From: Alkalinema sp. CACIAM 70d
GTDB lineage: Bacteria > Cyanobacteriota > Cyanobacteriia > Leptolyngbyales > Leptolyngbyaceae
Length of the DNA: 35,381 nucleotides
Direction of reading: 5' to 3'
Assembly: GCA_002148405.1 (NCBI GenBank)
Contig: MUGG01000173.1
Location: 1-35,381, forward strand
This document shows positions 23,109-32,700 of the stretch, piece after piece. The position numbers and the translations under genes are program-made. Position 1 is the stretch's first letter. Each line of letters opens with the position of its first letter. The notes beneath the pieces were generated by a model. It did no database searches. It saw nothing but the letters and a program-made list of their open reading frames with translations, and was not told the DNA's origin.

Positions 23109-24923
23109 TTATTCACGGGCAATATTGCTAATGGCTCGCCGTAATTGGGCCAGCGATCGGTTATAGCCAATGATGGCACTCAGACGGTTGCCTTGGGCGC
23201 GGGTCAGATCGGTTTGGGCGTTAATGACATCGGTTTGGGTACCCACCCCTTCCCGGAAGCGAATTCTGGCAAGATACAGGGCCCGTTCCGCTTGGGTGAC
23301 AGCTAGGGTTGTCGTTTCAATGCTGGCTGCGTTGGCTTGTAGGTTGGCATAGGCTTGCTCAACTTCAAAGCGAACCACATTACGGGTTTGGGCAAAGCGA
23401 GTTTCCGCGATTTGCTTATTAATTTCCTGTTGCTTAGCTTGGGCGCGGGCACTGCCCCCGTCAAATAACGACCATCGCGCCACGGCAGATAGGCTATAAC
23501 CATCGGAGAAACCAGGTACCGGCTGCTCAAAAACCTTCAAGAGGTTATAGTCGGCTTGCACACTGAGGGTGGGGCCAAGGGTCGCCAGGGCAGCTTTGCG
23601 TTGGGCTTCGCTGATTTCCCGTTGTACCAATTGGGTTTCCAGTTCTGCTCGGTTTTTGTAGGCAGCAATAATACTTTCTTCGAGGGAAAGTTTCCATTCC
23701 CCTGCTTTCTCCACCGGATCAGCAGCGAGAATTTCAGCAAATTCCGGCAGACTGAGTAACTGCGCTAGTTGGCGGCGGCGAATTGTCCAGTTGGCTTGGG
23801 AGTTGGTTAATTGTTGTTGGTTATTGGCCAGTTGCACCTGCGATCGCAACACATCAAAGCTGGTACCCAAACCCGCTCGCAGTAACTTTTGGCTATCGCT
23901 CAAACTTTGCTGGGCATTTTCCACTGCTGCTTGGTTAATGCGTACCTGTTCTTCAGCGTCCTGCAGGTCATAATAGGCGCTGGCCACATCAAACTGAATT
24001 TTTTCTTGGGACTGTTCCAGCGCCAGTTCAGCAGTGCGTACCTGTCTTTCCGCTGCGCGGATCTGGGCAGGCCGACGACCGGAGGTGTAGATGTCGTAGT
24101 TGAGTTGGATTTGGGTATTCAGGCTGGTGACAGGCTGGTCATCTCCTGGGTCTGGGGCTTGCTGAAAAAACTTTTCAGCAGGACTGAGGCGATCGAAGGC
24201 AATGCGTTGGGAGCGTTGGGAGATTTCAGTGCTGGCATTTTCCGATCGAGTAAAAGTCCCTTGCAGTTCCAGCGTAGGAAAGAGGCTAGCTTGCGCCTGA
24301 CGCAGGGCTGCTTTACTGCGCTCCAGTTCCAACTTGCTGACTTGAATGTCCCGATTATTGCGTTCTGCTAATTCCAGCGCTTGGTTCAGCGTAATCGGTT
24401 GGGCACCCGCTAGTTTGACTTCCTCGGTCTTGGTAGGAAACAGCAACGGGTTGGCATGGGGATTCAGCAATTCTGGCGCAGGAGCTTTCCGCTGTTCTTC
24501 GGTGAGCAAGGATTTTCGTTCTTGAAGGGTGCCCGGTGTAGCGGGTTGAACGGATGGCGTTGATAGATTGGGTTGGCTCTGGGTGGGCTGATCTTGGCTG
24601 GGGGGTAAGGGGGTACCGGATTTGGGAGCAGGCGACTTGGGTAAGGTTGCCGGAGCTACGTTGGAGTTATTGGGAGAGTTGTTAGGGGAACTTGTTGGTT
24701 GGGTTTGCTGGAGATAACTGGGCAGCGGCATGGTTTGAGGAGAAAATTCTTCCGGGGCATTCGCCGCAGCTAGGAACTTCCCTAAGTTAGGGGACTGTAG
24801 CTCAGAAGATGGCTGGCTCAAGGGTTTTTGCGGATTGACCGACTGGGCAGAACTGGAACCTGCATGACCTACGGTGATTAGTGCACCGACCCCTGCAAGA
24901 AAGAAAAGATGCGATGTCTTCAT
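23109..24923 (-). CDS. TolC-family outer membrane efflux channel
   Basis: A 604-residue protein with a signal peptide (1-27). A long Pro/Ser/Gln/Asn-rich segment (28-170) precedes the efflux channel fold. Two repeats of the outer membrane efflux protein domain follow (about 175-385 and 400-595), each with long amphipathic coiled-coil helices rich in Gln, Ala and Leu, such as LNQALELAERNNRDIQVSK and RARIRFREGVGTQTDVINAQ-like stretches. TolC proteins trimerise into an outer membrane barrel with a periplasmic tunnel and serve type I secretion or efflux pumps. No inner membrane pump or adaptor gene is adjacent. AGG five bases before the ATG supports the start. The extra N-terminal linker is longer than in E. 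coli TolC but is something I associate with cyanobacterial homologues. Confidence 0.92.
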   Translation of the reverse strand: MKTSHLFFLAGVGALITVGHAGSSSAQSVNPQKPLSQPSSELQSPNLGKFLAAANAPEEFSPQTMPLPSYLQQTQPTSSPNNSPNNSNVAPATLPKSPAPKSGTPLPPSQDQPTQSQPNLSTPSVQPATPGTLQERKSLLTEEQRKAPAPELLNPHANPLLFPTKTEEVKLAGAQPITLNQALELAERNNRDIQVSKLELERSKAALRQAQASLFPTLELQGTFTRSENASTEISQRSQRIAFDRLSPAEKFFQQAPDPGDDQPVTSLNTQIQLNYDIYTSGRRPAQIRAAERQVRTAELALEQSQEKIQFDVASAYYDLQDAEEQVRINQAAVENAQQSLSDSQKLLRAGLGTSFDVLRSQVQLANNQQQLTNSQANWTIRRRQLAQLLSLPEFAEILAADPVEKAGEWKLSLEESIIAAYKNRAELETQLVQREISEAQRKAALATLGPTLSVQADYNLLKVFEQPVPGFSDGYSLSAVARWSLFDGGSARAQAKQQEINKQIAETRFAQTRNVVRFEVEQAYANLQANAASIETTTLAVTQAERALYLARIRFREGVGTQTDVINAQTDLTRAQGNRLSAIIGYNRSLAQLRRAISNIARE

Positions 24924-25314
24924 ACGAACCTGGTTAAACCCAAAGCGTCAACAGCAAATAGCGGATAGATTGCAGCAAACACAACCTTAAGCAGGATAGC
25001 GCTTGAAACGGAGGATCGGCAAAAATCTTCGCAGGATTTGGGCAGTTAAGGCTTGGAAAAGCCACGATCGCCCAGCGTCTTGTCTCGATTGCCAATCTCT
25101 CTCCCTCGATCGCTCTAGCTCAGTCGCTAGTATTACTGTCTCTATCGGACGGTAAATCGCCTATGTATATTGCTCATGTAGATTGCTTACGTCAGTTGCC
25201 AATAGCTCTTTTCCAACCATGATTCATGTTTTCAAAAGAGTATGGATTTCTGCAAGGGACCAAAGTTCGATTCCTATCCTATCTCACGCGCTTCAGAGAT
25301 CGGGGCCAGACTAA

Positions 25315-25350
25315 TAAAATAGCGGGCTCAAGTAAAATAGCGGGCTCAAG
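25315..25350. repeat. 18-bp perfect tandem duplication
   Basis: TAAAATAGCGGGCTCAAG occurs at 25315-25332 and again at 25333-25350 with no mismatch. Confidence 0.9.
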
Positions 25351-25400
25351 CATGGGAACCCGAGAACAGAGGTACAAAAATTTGGAGCGCGAGAAAAGAT

Positions 25401-25457
25401 GAACTGGCCCCATGGGTCGCATTTTCTATGATGCATAGTCCCATGCTGAGCCAGTTC
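25401..25457 (-). terminator. long compound hairpin downstream of GH57 gene, probable terminator
   Basis: Three stacked stems: GAACTGGC (25401-25408) with GCCAGTTC (25450-25457); CATGGG (25411-25416) with CCCATG (25440-25445); and CTATG (25426-25430) with CATAG (25434-25438) around a 3-base loop. On the minus strand the outer stem is followed by AUCUUUUC, a modest U-tract. It lies about 100 bp past the GH57 stop. Termination is the simplest reading; an mRNA-stabilising 3' structure is the alternative. Confidence 0.5.
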
Positions 25458-25555
25458 CACTAGGCTATCTATTATCTCCTTCGAGTCAGTGTGAGGGGAG
25501 ATCGAGCCGAAGCTCCCAATGAGGGCCATCCTGAGAATTTCCCCTCACTCAGTCT

Positions 25556-27034
25556 TTACGACTCGATTAGGGCTACCCCTCGGCGATACAGTTCCCGCGC
25601 GTAGTCTGTCCAAGCCCCTTGGCCCCAATAGCGGAAGCAACTGGTTTCCGTCAGCAACACATAGAGTAGTGCGGCTTGGTAAGTGGGATTTTGGGTGAAG
25701 CTAGGATTTTCTGCCACCTGCCGATCGAACTTGGCGTGGAACTTTGCACTGAGTTGGTTCATCGGCTCCAGAACGTTGTCATAGCCCCGTACCCAACTCA
25801 AATCATTGGTCCAGGAGGCTCCATCCATGGTGAATTGGTGATCTTCCTGCTTCAGGGTCGCGATCGCCTGTTCCACTTTCTCGGGGGTTGCCGTAGTCGG
25901 ATCCACCCGCTGCCAGATTTTATGCTGCTGGACAGCCTGCACCTTGGGATAGTCGTCGGGGCTGACGCCTGCCGCTTCGATCAGTTCCAAGTATTCCGTG
26001 CCATTAAATCCAACGGTGCGGCTACCTGCGTCGCGAATGTTATGCCAAACGGGTTGGAAATCGCGGGGAAACTCATTCATCATGACGCCACCGTTCTCGC
26101 CATCGGCAATCTGCGATACCAGGGACGGCACTTCGATCGAACCAATCCGCTGTCTACCCCGGCCCTTGGCTTCATGGTAGGGCTGCATTTGGGCCACCAG
26201 TTTGGTGTCCGATCCCTGGGTTTTGATCAAGGCGGTAATGCTGACCGTTTCGCCATGGGAGTTACGGGCGACTAGTTGGTTGGGGATATATTTTTGATCC
26301 TGAGGTACGCCGGATCCGTCCAGATTTTCGATCGAATGTTCCTGTACCAGCAACCATTTGTAACCGCAGTCTTTCAGCGCCTTGATGTACTCATACAGGG
26401 TATCGGGGTGGTTGGGCAGGTGCATTTCGGGGGGTGAAAAGCCTTTCACCCGTTTCAGCGCATCGAAGCCGAACATCGCAGCAAAGTGATGTTGCCAAGC
26501 TTGGATGTGCAGTTTGATATCGGGGATAGGCGTGGACGGCACGACCGCATGACTCCACATCGTGCCCAGCCACTCGACATGGGGCCAATATTTCGCGTTG
26601 CAAGTAATGGTTTTCAGCTTGTCGAGAATGTCATCTCGCCCCATCTGGCGCAAGCCCCAGAGCAAATTACCGGAGTAGTCCAGCATGATGCGAGGGTTAC
26701 AGCCGCTATCAACCAGTTCAGGAATAAAATCTCCCATGCGGGAATAACACCAAGCAAAGACACTGGCGTTGTGGTTGTCGCCTTCGCCCTGGTGTTCAAA
26801 CATGTGTTGCAAATTACAGATCAGTTCCCCATTCGCGCCAGCGGGAATCGTTGGCTGATGCATGTGAAGCGCGCAGGCAAAGCCCGAATGAATCTCATCT
26901 AAACGCAAATTGGAAACAGGGAGGAAGACGGGATCGGAATGGTTAGTAACAGCAGTGATTTCTGATTCCAGACCGCAAATGTTTGGCAATCCGGCCCGAA
27001 TATCCTCTAGCGGAGAGGTGGCAACAGCAGTCAT
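25556..27034 (-). CDS. glycoside hydrolase family 57 protein
   Basis: A 492-residue member of the GH57 alpha-glucan-active family (amylases, 4-alpha-glucanotransferases, branching enzymes). Region 1 is HMHQP at 57-61. The nucleophile region is GFSPPEMHLP with Glu203, and the acid/base region is IADGENGG with Asp311 as likely catalyst. No signal peptide is seen, so it should act on glycogen or maltodextrins in the cytosol. AAAGGAG (27040-27046 on the opposite strand) five bases before the ATG is one of the best ribosome-binding sites in the window and fixes the start. It is divergent from glgA, 341 bp away, which supports a role in glycogen metabolism. The exact reaction (hydrolysis or transglycosylation) cannot be told from sequence. 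Confidence 0.88.
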   Translation of the reverse strand: MTAVATSPLEDIRAGLPNICGLESEITAVTNHSDPVFLPVSNLRLDEIHSGFACALHMHQPTIPAGANGELICNLQHMFEHQGEGDNHNASVFAWCYSRMGDFIPELVDSGCNPRIMLDYSGNLLWGLRQMGRDDILDKLKTITCNAKYWPHVEWLGTMWSHAVVPSTPIPDIKLHIQAWQHHFAAMFGFDALKRVKGFSPPEMHLPNHPDTLYEYIKALKDCGYKWLLVQEHSIENLDGSGVPQDQKYIPNQLVARNSHGETVSITALIKTQGSDTKLVAQMQPYHEAKGRGRQRIGSIEVPSLVSQIADGENGGVMMNEFPRDFQPVWHNIRDAGSRTVGFNGTEYLELIEAAGVSPDDYPKVQAVQQHKIWQRVDPTTATPEKVEQAIATLKQEDHQFTMDGASWTNDLSWVRGYDNVLEPMNQLSAKFHAKFDRQVAENPSFTQNPTYQAALLYVLLTETSCFRYWGQGAWTDYARELYRRGVALIES

Positions 27035-27375
27035 GAAAGCTCCTTTCTGTGGGTGCTTGTGTGGCCTGTTCGATCGTAAAAGATCCCAATTTCAAGGAAG
27101 TTAAATTAACCTATAGGATTTCGCTGAAATCATCAGAATTCCGATAGTCCTCCCCTTGTTCGATCGACAGAATCAGCCTTAGCCAATCGTTTCCAGCCTA
27201 GCGGTCGTTGCTGAATTTCCTGATTACCCTACAAAAATCAATATTTTGTATCAGAGATACTTATCTAAATCTTTTTCCTTAATTTCGTTTGCCACACTAC
27301 TAAATGTAATAGGGTATTCTGTTTCAATAGATTCGTAAAAATTGACATTTATTAAAGATTAATGAGGTGTGTTTA
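27035..27375. promoter_or_regulatory. divergent promoter region of the GH57 gene and glgA
   Basis: A 341-bp AT-rich spacer, becoming richer in A/T toward glgA. A TTGACA at 27342-27347 is too close to the glgA start to have a proper -10, so no promoter is assigned. GAGG at 27364-27367, eight bases before ATG 27376, is the glgA ribosome-binding site. Shared control of the two genes is plausible from the arrangement only. Confidence 0.5.
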
Positions 27376-28851
27376 ATGTATATCGTGCAGATTGCCTCTG
27401 AGTGCGCTCCGGTAATCAAGGCTGGTGGCTTGGGTGATGTGATTTACGGCCTCAGTCGAGAATTGCAAAACCGGGGGCACTGTGTGGAATTAATTCTGCC
27501 GATGTACGACTGCATGCGGTACGACCATATCTGGGGCCTCCACGAAGCCTATCGAGAGCTGTGGGTGCCTTGGGATAATGGTAAAATCCATTGCTCTGTT
27601 TTTTGTGGTTGGGTGCATGGTTGTCTCTGCTTCTTTATTCGCCCCCACTCCTACCAGGATTTCTTCGATCGGGGAATCTACTACGGTGCCTCAGATGACA
27701 ACATGCGGTTTGCATTCTTCAGCAAAGCAGCACTGGAGTTTCTGCTGGTATCAAACAAGCGGCCTGATATTATTCACTGTCACGATTGGCAGACAGGGTT
27801 AATTCCTGTAATGCTGTACGAAATGTATGCATACCACGGGATGGAGAGACAACGGGTTTGCTACACCATTCATAACTTTAAACATCAAGGCATTGCGGGT
27901 GTAGACATCCTATCGGCAACTGGATTAAATCGGCCCGATTACTATTTCCAATACGACAAGCTCCAAGATAATTTCAATCCCTTCGTGATTAATTGTATGA
28001 AGGCGGGAATTGTTTACTCTAACTATGTGAATACAGTTTCACCGCACCACGCTTGGGAAGCAAGATTTTCGGGGATTAGCTATGGCTTAGGTCATACGTT
28101 GGAAATTCACCAAGATAAGTTTAGTGGAATTCTGAACGGAATTGACTACGATATCTGGAATCCAGAAGTCGATACCTACATTCCCTATCACTACTCTTCG
28201 ACAACATTCGCTGAGAAGCAGAAGAATAAACAAGCTCTGCGAGAGCGCTTAATGCTGGACAAGGATCATGACAAGCCGATCGTGGCTTACATTGGTCGCT
28301 TGGATGATCAGAAGGGGGTACATTTAGTTCACCATGCGATCTACTACACGCTGCATCGCGGTGGACAGTTTGTGCTGCTGGGTTCGGCCACGGAACCGGG
28401 AATTAATGCCTACTTCCAGCACGAGAAATATTATTTAAATGACAATTCCGATTGTCATTTAGAGCTTGGGTTTAACGAGGAATTATCCCACCTGATCTAC
28501 GCAGGTGCCGACATGATTGTAGTGCCTAGTAACTATGAACCCTGTGGCTTAACCCAGGTGATCGGCTTGAAGTATGGTGTGGTACCGATCGTTCGTGGGG
28601 TGGGCGGTTTGGTCAATACGGTGTTTGACTGGGATTACGACCAAGAACATCCGCCCGAAGAACGTAATGGATTTGTGTTCTATCAAACCGATCCTCAGGC
28701 ATTGGAGTCGGCAATGGGACGTTCCTTTGATTTGTGGTACAACAATCCTGAGCTATTCCGCAAATTAGCTCTTCAAGGGATGGAATACGATAACTCCTGG
28801 AATCTCCCCGCCGAACAGTACCTGAGCGTGTACGAACATATTCGTGCCTAA
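27376..28851 (+). CDS. glgA: glycogen synthase (ADP-glucose-dependent), GlgA
   Basis: A GT5 glycogen synthase that adds glucose from ADP-glucose to the non-reducing end of alpha-1,4-glucans. KAGGLGD at residues 15-21 is the ADP-glucose loop. The C-terminal domain has the GRLDDQKGVHLV donor-site stretch and PSNYEPCGLTQ with the conserved Glu and Cys. The full length, 491 residues, and the overall sequence match the cyanobacterial GlgA1 type (Synechocystis sll0945) as I recall it. The ATG at 27376 has GAGG eight bases upstream; a GTG at 27367 would add three residues. A strong terminator follows 45 bp after the stop, so it is monocistronic. Its divergent neighbour is a GH57 enzyme. Confidence 0.96.
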   Translation: MYIVQIASECAPVIKAGGLGDVIYGLSRELQNRGHCVELILPMYDCMRYDHIWGLHEAYRELWVPWDNGKIHCSVFCGWVHGCLCFFIRPHSYQDFFDRGIYYGASDDNMRFAFFSKAALEFLLVSNKRPDIIHCHDWQTGLIPVMLYEMYAYHGMERQRVCYTIHNFKHQGIAGVDILSATGLNRPDYYFQYDKLQDNFNPFVINCMKAGIVYSNYVNTVSPHHAWEARFSGISYGLGHTLEIHQDKFSGILNGIDYDIWNPEVDTYIPYHYSSTTFAEKQKNKQALRERLMLDKDHDKPIVAYIGRLDDQKGVHLVHHAIYYTLHRGGQFVLLGSATEPGINAYFQHEKYYLNDNSDCHLELGFNEELSHLIYAGADMIVVPSNYEPCGLTQVIGLKYGVVPIVRGVGGLVNTVFDWDYDQEHPPEERNGFVFYQTDPQALESAMGRSFDLWYNNPELFRKLALQGMEYDNSWNLPAEQYLSVYEHIRA

Positions 28852-28894
28852 TTCACCCAATTAGGAAACTAAAAGTCGTAGAACAGGAATTGTG

Positions 28895-28927
28895 AAAAGG
28901 GGACGATCGATCGTCCCCTTGCTTTTT
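28895..28927. terminator. bidirectional intrinsic terminator (glgA / yqhA)
   Basis: A 24-bp perfect palindrome of A/G-then-C/T type, AAGGGGACGATC with its reverse complement (28897-28920), is followed on plus by GCTTTTT and on minus by TTTTCACA-type sequence. It ends glgA and can also end transcripts arriving from yqhA on the other strand. Confidence 0.9.
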
Positions 28928-28934
28928 AGAGAGA

Positions 28935-29048
28935 TTGGTAATCTATAGATTTGAAGGCATTCCATGACCCACTCATCCCTGGAATTACCAACAGTCCCTA
29001 GAGAGTGGCTCACCCTAGAGAATGACTTGGTAGTTATTTTCAAATCTA
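28935..29048. other. nested inverted repeats with pseudoknot potential downstream of yqhA
   Basis: Within about 114 bp: TAGATTTGAA (28946-28955) pairs with TTCAAATCTA (29039-29048), 10 bp; ATTCCA (28959-28964) with TGGAAT (28980-28985); and CCACTC (28969-28974), in the loop of that stem, with GAGTGG (29003-29008). The order makes an H-type pseudoknot. TTGGTAAT (28935-28942) with ATTACCAA (28984-28991) is an alternative stem. A direct repeat CCCTAGAGA occurs at 28996 and 29013. It could be a structured 3' UTR of yqhA or a small RNA; the strand is undetermined. Confidence 0.3.
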
Positions 29049-29072
29049 GCAGCACCAACGCTTTGAAGCGAT

Positions 29073-29552
29073 CTAGTTCGACTTTCTTGCCTTTTTGCCA
29101 CTCAAGAAATAGGTCAACGAAGCAATGACCAAGGCAACACTCGCACCAAAGGGCAAAATCGTCGCTTCTCCATCCCATCGGACAGCTTGCCCCAAAAACA
29201 ATACACTGAGAACAACTACGACAACGCTTGTTAATTTACCTTTGAGATCATCAATATCATGGATTTCCAACCACTCTGGAACCTTAACTCGATCGTCAAT
29301 AAACAGTTCATACAATCCTAAAGCCGTAATGTAAAATACAGTGGAAAGTAAAAAGAGATCCATAATTTCAATACAAGATAAAACTAGTGTTTTTGCTCCT
29401 TTGCTGGAAACAGCACCTTCTGTAAATATCTGAAGAACCGTCGTTACGGTTTGTAGCGCCCCATAGATCATGACTGTCACAGAAGCGATAAACGAAAAAA
29501 AGACAGCAATAATAATCAGTTGCCGACTGCTGGCTAACACACGATGAAACAT
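29073..29552 (-). CDS. YqhA/UPF0114-family membrane protein
   Basis: A 159-residue inner membrane protein with about four hydrophobic segments (by eye near residues 9-32, 58-80, 108-124 and 132-150). The YITALGLYELFIDD stretch after the second segment is characteristic of the YqhA/UPF0114 family. Function is unknown, though small proteins of this kind are sometimes proposed as channels. A TTG at 29558 would add two residues; the ATG at 29552 is preferred. No Shine-Dalgarno is seen. It is 240 bp downstream of nothing on its own strand except uvrA, which reads in the same direction further left-to-right, so it is probably transcribed alone and stopped at the shared terminator near 28900. Confidence 0.8.
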   Translation of the reverse strand: MFHRVLASSRQLIIIAVFFSFIASVTVMIYGALQTVTTVLQIFTEGAVSSKGAKTLVLSCIEIMDLFLLSTVFYITALGLYELFIDDRVKVPEWLEIHDIDDLKGKLTSVVVVVLSVLFLGQAVRWDGEATILPFGASVALVIASLTYFLSGKKARKSN

Positions 29553-29792
29553 AAGCAATAAGAGTACAAATACTCGGCTGAGGGACTTAAGTAAAGCTTG
29601 TTATCCTAGAAGGACTGGAATTTGCAGAATTAAATGAACGACTTTCAGTACAGAACATTCTCAATCTGTAAAGAGTTTACCGTATTTCCGATCGAGACAT
29701 ATCTGCCTAGGTGCAGGATGAGGCCCATTGCTAGAGCTCTATCCGTGACCGATCTATGGCTATTCGGTTATTTGGATCGTCTGCCCACTGGA

Positions 29793-32700
29793 TCAAGGCT
29801 CTATCTGTTGTACAGGATACTGTTCCAATACCGTTTTCAAATATTGACCTGTGTAAGATCCTGATACTTGAGCCACTTCATCTGGTGTCCCCTCAGCGAT
29901 CACTTCGCCCCCCCGATCGCCCCCTTCTGGCCCCAGATCAATAATCCAATCGGAACACCGAATCACATCTAGATTGTGTTCAATCATCAACACCGAATTG
30001 CCTTTGTCCACTAATCGTTGCACAACATCCAGTAACTTGTGCACATCGTAAAACGACAAACCCGTCGTTGGTTCATCGATGAGATATAACGTCTTGCCCG
30101 TGGCTCGCCGCGACAATTCCGACGCTAGCTTCACTCGCTGCGCCTCCCCCCCGGACAGCGTCGGAGCCGTTTGCCCAATTTTCATATAGCCCAAACCCAC
30201 ATCGTACAGCGTTTGTAACCGCGTCGCCGCCTGGGGAATATTTTGGAAAAAGGCCAACGCTTCCTCCACCGTCATATCCAAAACATCGGAAATGGACTTG
30301 TCTTTAAACTTGACTTGCAACGTTTCCCGGTTGTAGCGCTTGCCTTTACAGACCTCGCACTGCACATAGACATCGGGCAGGAAGTTCATTTCAATAACGT
30401 TCACGCCCTGTCCCGAACAGCCTTCACAGCGTCCCCCTTTGACGTTAAACGAAAACTGCCCCGGTTTATAGCCCCGTGCCTTCGCTTCGATCGTCCCCGA
30501 AAAGACCTCCCGAATCACGTCAAACACCCCCGTATAGGTGGCAGGATTCGATCGCGGTGTGCGTCCAATGGGCGACTGGTCAATGACGATCGCCTTATCT
30601 AGGGTATCTAGCCCCAAAATCTTCTCAACCGCCTTGGGAAAGGGCACCTTGTGGCCGAAGTGGTGCTGGATGGCGGGATGGAGCAGTTCATTGACCAGGG
30701 TGGACTTACCCGAGCCAGACACCCCCGTAATGCAAACCAATTTCCCCAAGGGAATTTCCACATTGATGTTGCGCAGATTGTTGCGAGTTGCCCCCTGAAT
30801 CACCAGCGATCGGCCATTGCCTTCCCGCCGTTCCGCTGGCGTCGCAATCACCCGCCGCCCTGATAAATAGGCCCCCGTCAGCGAGTCTTCCGCCTGTAAT
30901 AAATCCTCCACACTGCCCTGGGAGACAATGTGCCCCCCATGCACCCCAGCGCCGGGGCCAATATCAACTACGTAATCTGCTGCACGAATGGTTTCTTCAT
31001 CGTGTTCAACAACAATCAAGGTGTTGCCTAAATCTCGTAATTTAGTCAGGGTGTTCAACAGTCGCGTATTGTCCCGTTGATGCAAACCAATACTCGGCTC
31101 ATCCAGAACATACAACACACCCGTCAATCCTGAACCGATCTGCGTTGCCAAGCGAATCCGTTGCGCTTCCCCACCGGACAGGGTCATAGCCGGTCGATCG
31201 AGGGTGAGATAGTCCAACCCTACATCTAGCAAAAACTGTAACCGTGCCCGAATTTCCCGCAGTACCAAATCAGCAATTTTGGCCTGTTTCTCCGTCAATT
31301 GCATATCATTGACCCGGCGCAGACATTCCCGAATGGACACCCCGGTTAAATCATGGATGTGGTACTGCCCAATCCGCACGGCCAGCGCTTCCGGCTTGAG
31401 GCGATAGCCCTGACAGTCTTCGCAGGTTTGATCGATGAGGTATTGTTCTAACTTTTGCTTGTAAACATCGGAAGTCGTTTCTTGGTACTGCCGCTCCAGC
31501 ATGGGCAACGCCCCTTCATAGCGACGATGGTAGCCCTTCGCTTCCCGATAGCGAGACTCCGTTTGTATCCAAATCGGTTCCGGCGATCCGTGGAGTAAAA
31601 TGTCCTGCTGATCTTCCGTCAGCTTTTCCCAAGGGGTTTGAATATCAAATTCGTAGGCTTCCGCCACGCTGCACAGGAGCGACAGGTAGTAGGTGTTGTC
31701 CTTGTCCGACCAAGGGGCGATCGCGGCATAGACGGGCAGTTTAGGATTGGGAATGATTAAATCGGGGGAAAATTTGCGTAAACTTCCCAACCCATGGCAA
31801 TTGGGGCAGGCTCCGTAGGGCGAGTTGAAGGAAAAGAGCCGAGGTGAGAGTTCCTCCATAACGGCACCATGTTCCGGACAGGCAAAGTTCTCCGAAAACA
31901 CAAGATCGGCTAGGGGTTCCGCCACCTTGCCATAGCTACCTCCAGCTTCCGCTGCCTTGAGATCGCTAGATTTTTGAGCCGTGGGCAGTTCTATAACATT
32001 ACTATCATTCTTCTTCTCATCTTGCAGAATGTTAATGACAGCAATTCCGCCGGAATGTTTTAAGCAAGTGCCCAGAGAATCGACTAAGCGTTCTTCAATT
32101 CCCGCTTTCTTAATTAACCGATCGACCACAATTTCAATGTCGTGGAATTTATTTTTTTCCAGTTCGATCGAATCACTGAGTTCCCGCACTTCACCATCAA
32201 TCCGTACCCGTGCAAAGCCTTCCGACGCCAAGCTGGAAATTAATTTCTTATGGGTTCCTTTTTTGCCCCGCACGACGGGCGCGAGAATTTGAAACTTGGT
32301 GCGATCGGGTAATTCCATCACGCGATCGCACATTTGGTCGATCGCCTGGGGGGCAATGGAGCGATCGCATTCGGGACAATGGGGCGCACCGGCTCGGCCA
32401 AACAGCAAGCGCAGGTAATCGTAAATTTCCGTTACGGTTCCCACGGTGGAACGGGGATTGTGGGAGGTAGACTTTTGGTCAATGGAAATGGCCGGACTCA
32501 AGCCCTCGATCGCGTCCACATCCGGCTTATCTACCTGCCCCAAAAACTGCCGAGCGTAGGCGCTCAACGATTCCACATAGCGCCGCTGACCCTCCGCAAA
32601 AATGGTGTCGAACGCGAGGGAAGATTTTCCTGAGCCAGAGACTCCTGTAAAGACGACCAATTGCTCCCGTGGCAGTTCTAGGTCAATATTCTTCAGGTTA

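Larger units (their letters stand above)
24924..25555. other. 632-bp spacer with tandem repeat and hairpins
   Basis: No supported gene; a 72-codon ORF on the minus strand here is made partly of the tandem repeat and lacks a start signal. The left part should contain the TolC-family promoter. The right part holds the 3' region of the GH57 gene: an 18-bp tandem repeat, a long compound hairpin, and a 9-bp stem GTGAGGGGA (25491-25499) with TCCCCTCAC (25540-25548). That stem encloses a GAGC(UUCG)GCUC tetraloop hairpin in the minus-strand RNA (25504-25515). Confidence 0.5.

Noticed and set aside
25255..25280. GTTCGATTC word resembling a tRNA T-loop
   Set aside because: No matching acceptor, D or anticodon stems can be built around it on either strand.
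25311..25529. 72-codon ORF downstream of the GH57 gene
   Set aside because: It is built through hairpin arms and the 18-bp tandem repeat, giving a duplicated LSPLFY tail; it is best explained as non-coding.
27342..27347. TTGACA as a glgA -35 box
   Set aside because: A -10 at normal spacing would fall on the ribosome-binding site, where no TATAAT-like sequence exists.
28861..29178. 105-codon minus-strand ORF next to glgA
   Set aside because: It starts inside yqhA in another frame, runs across the structured region into the terminator, has no start signal, and its composition is not protein-like.
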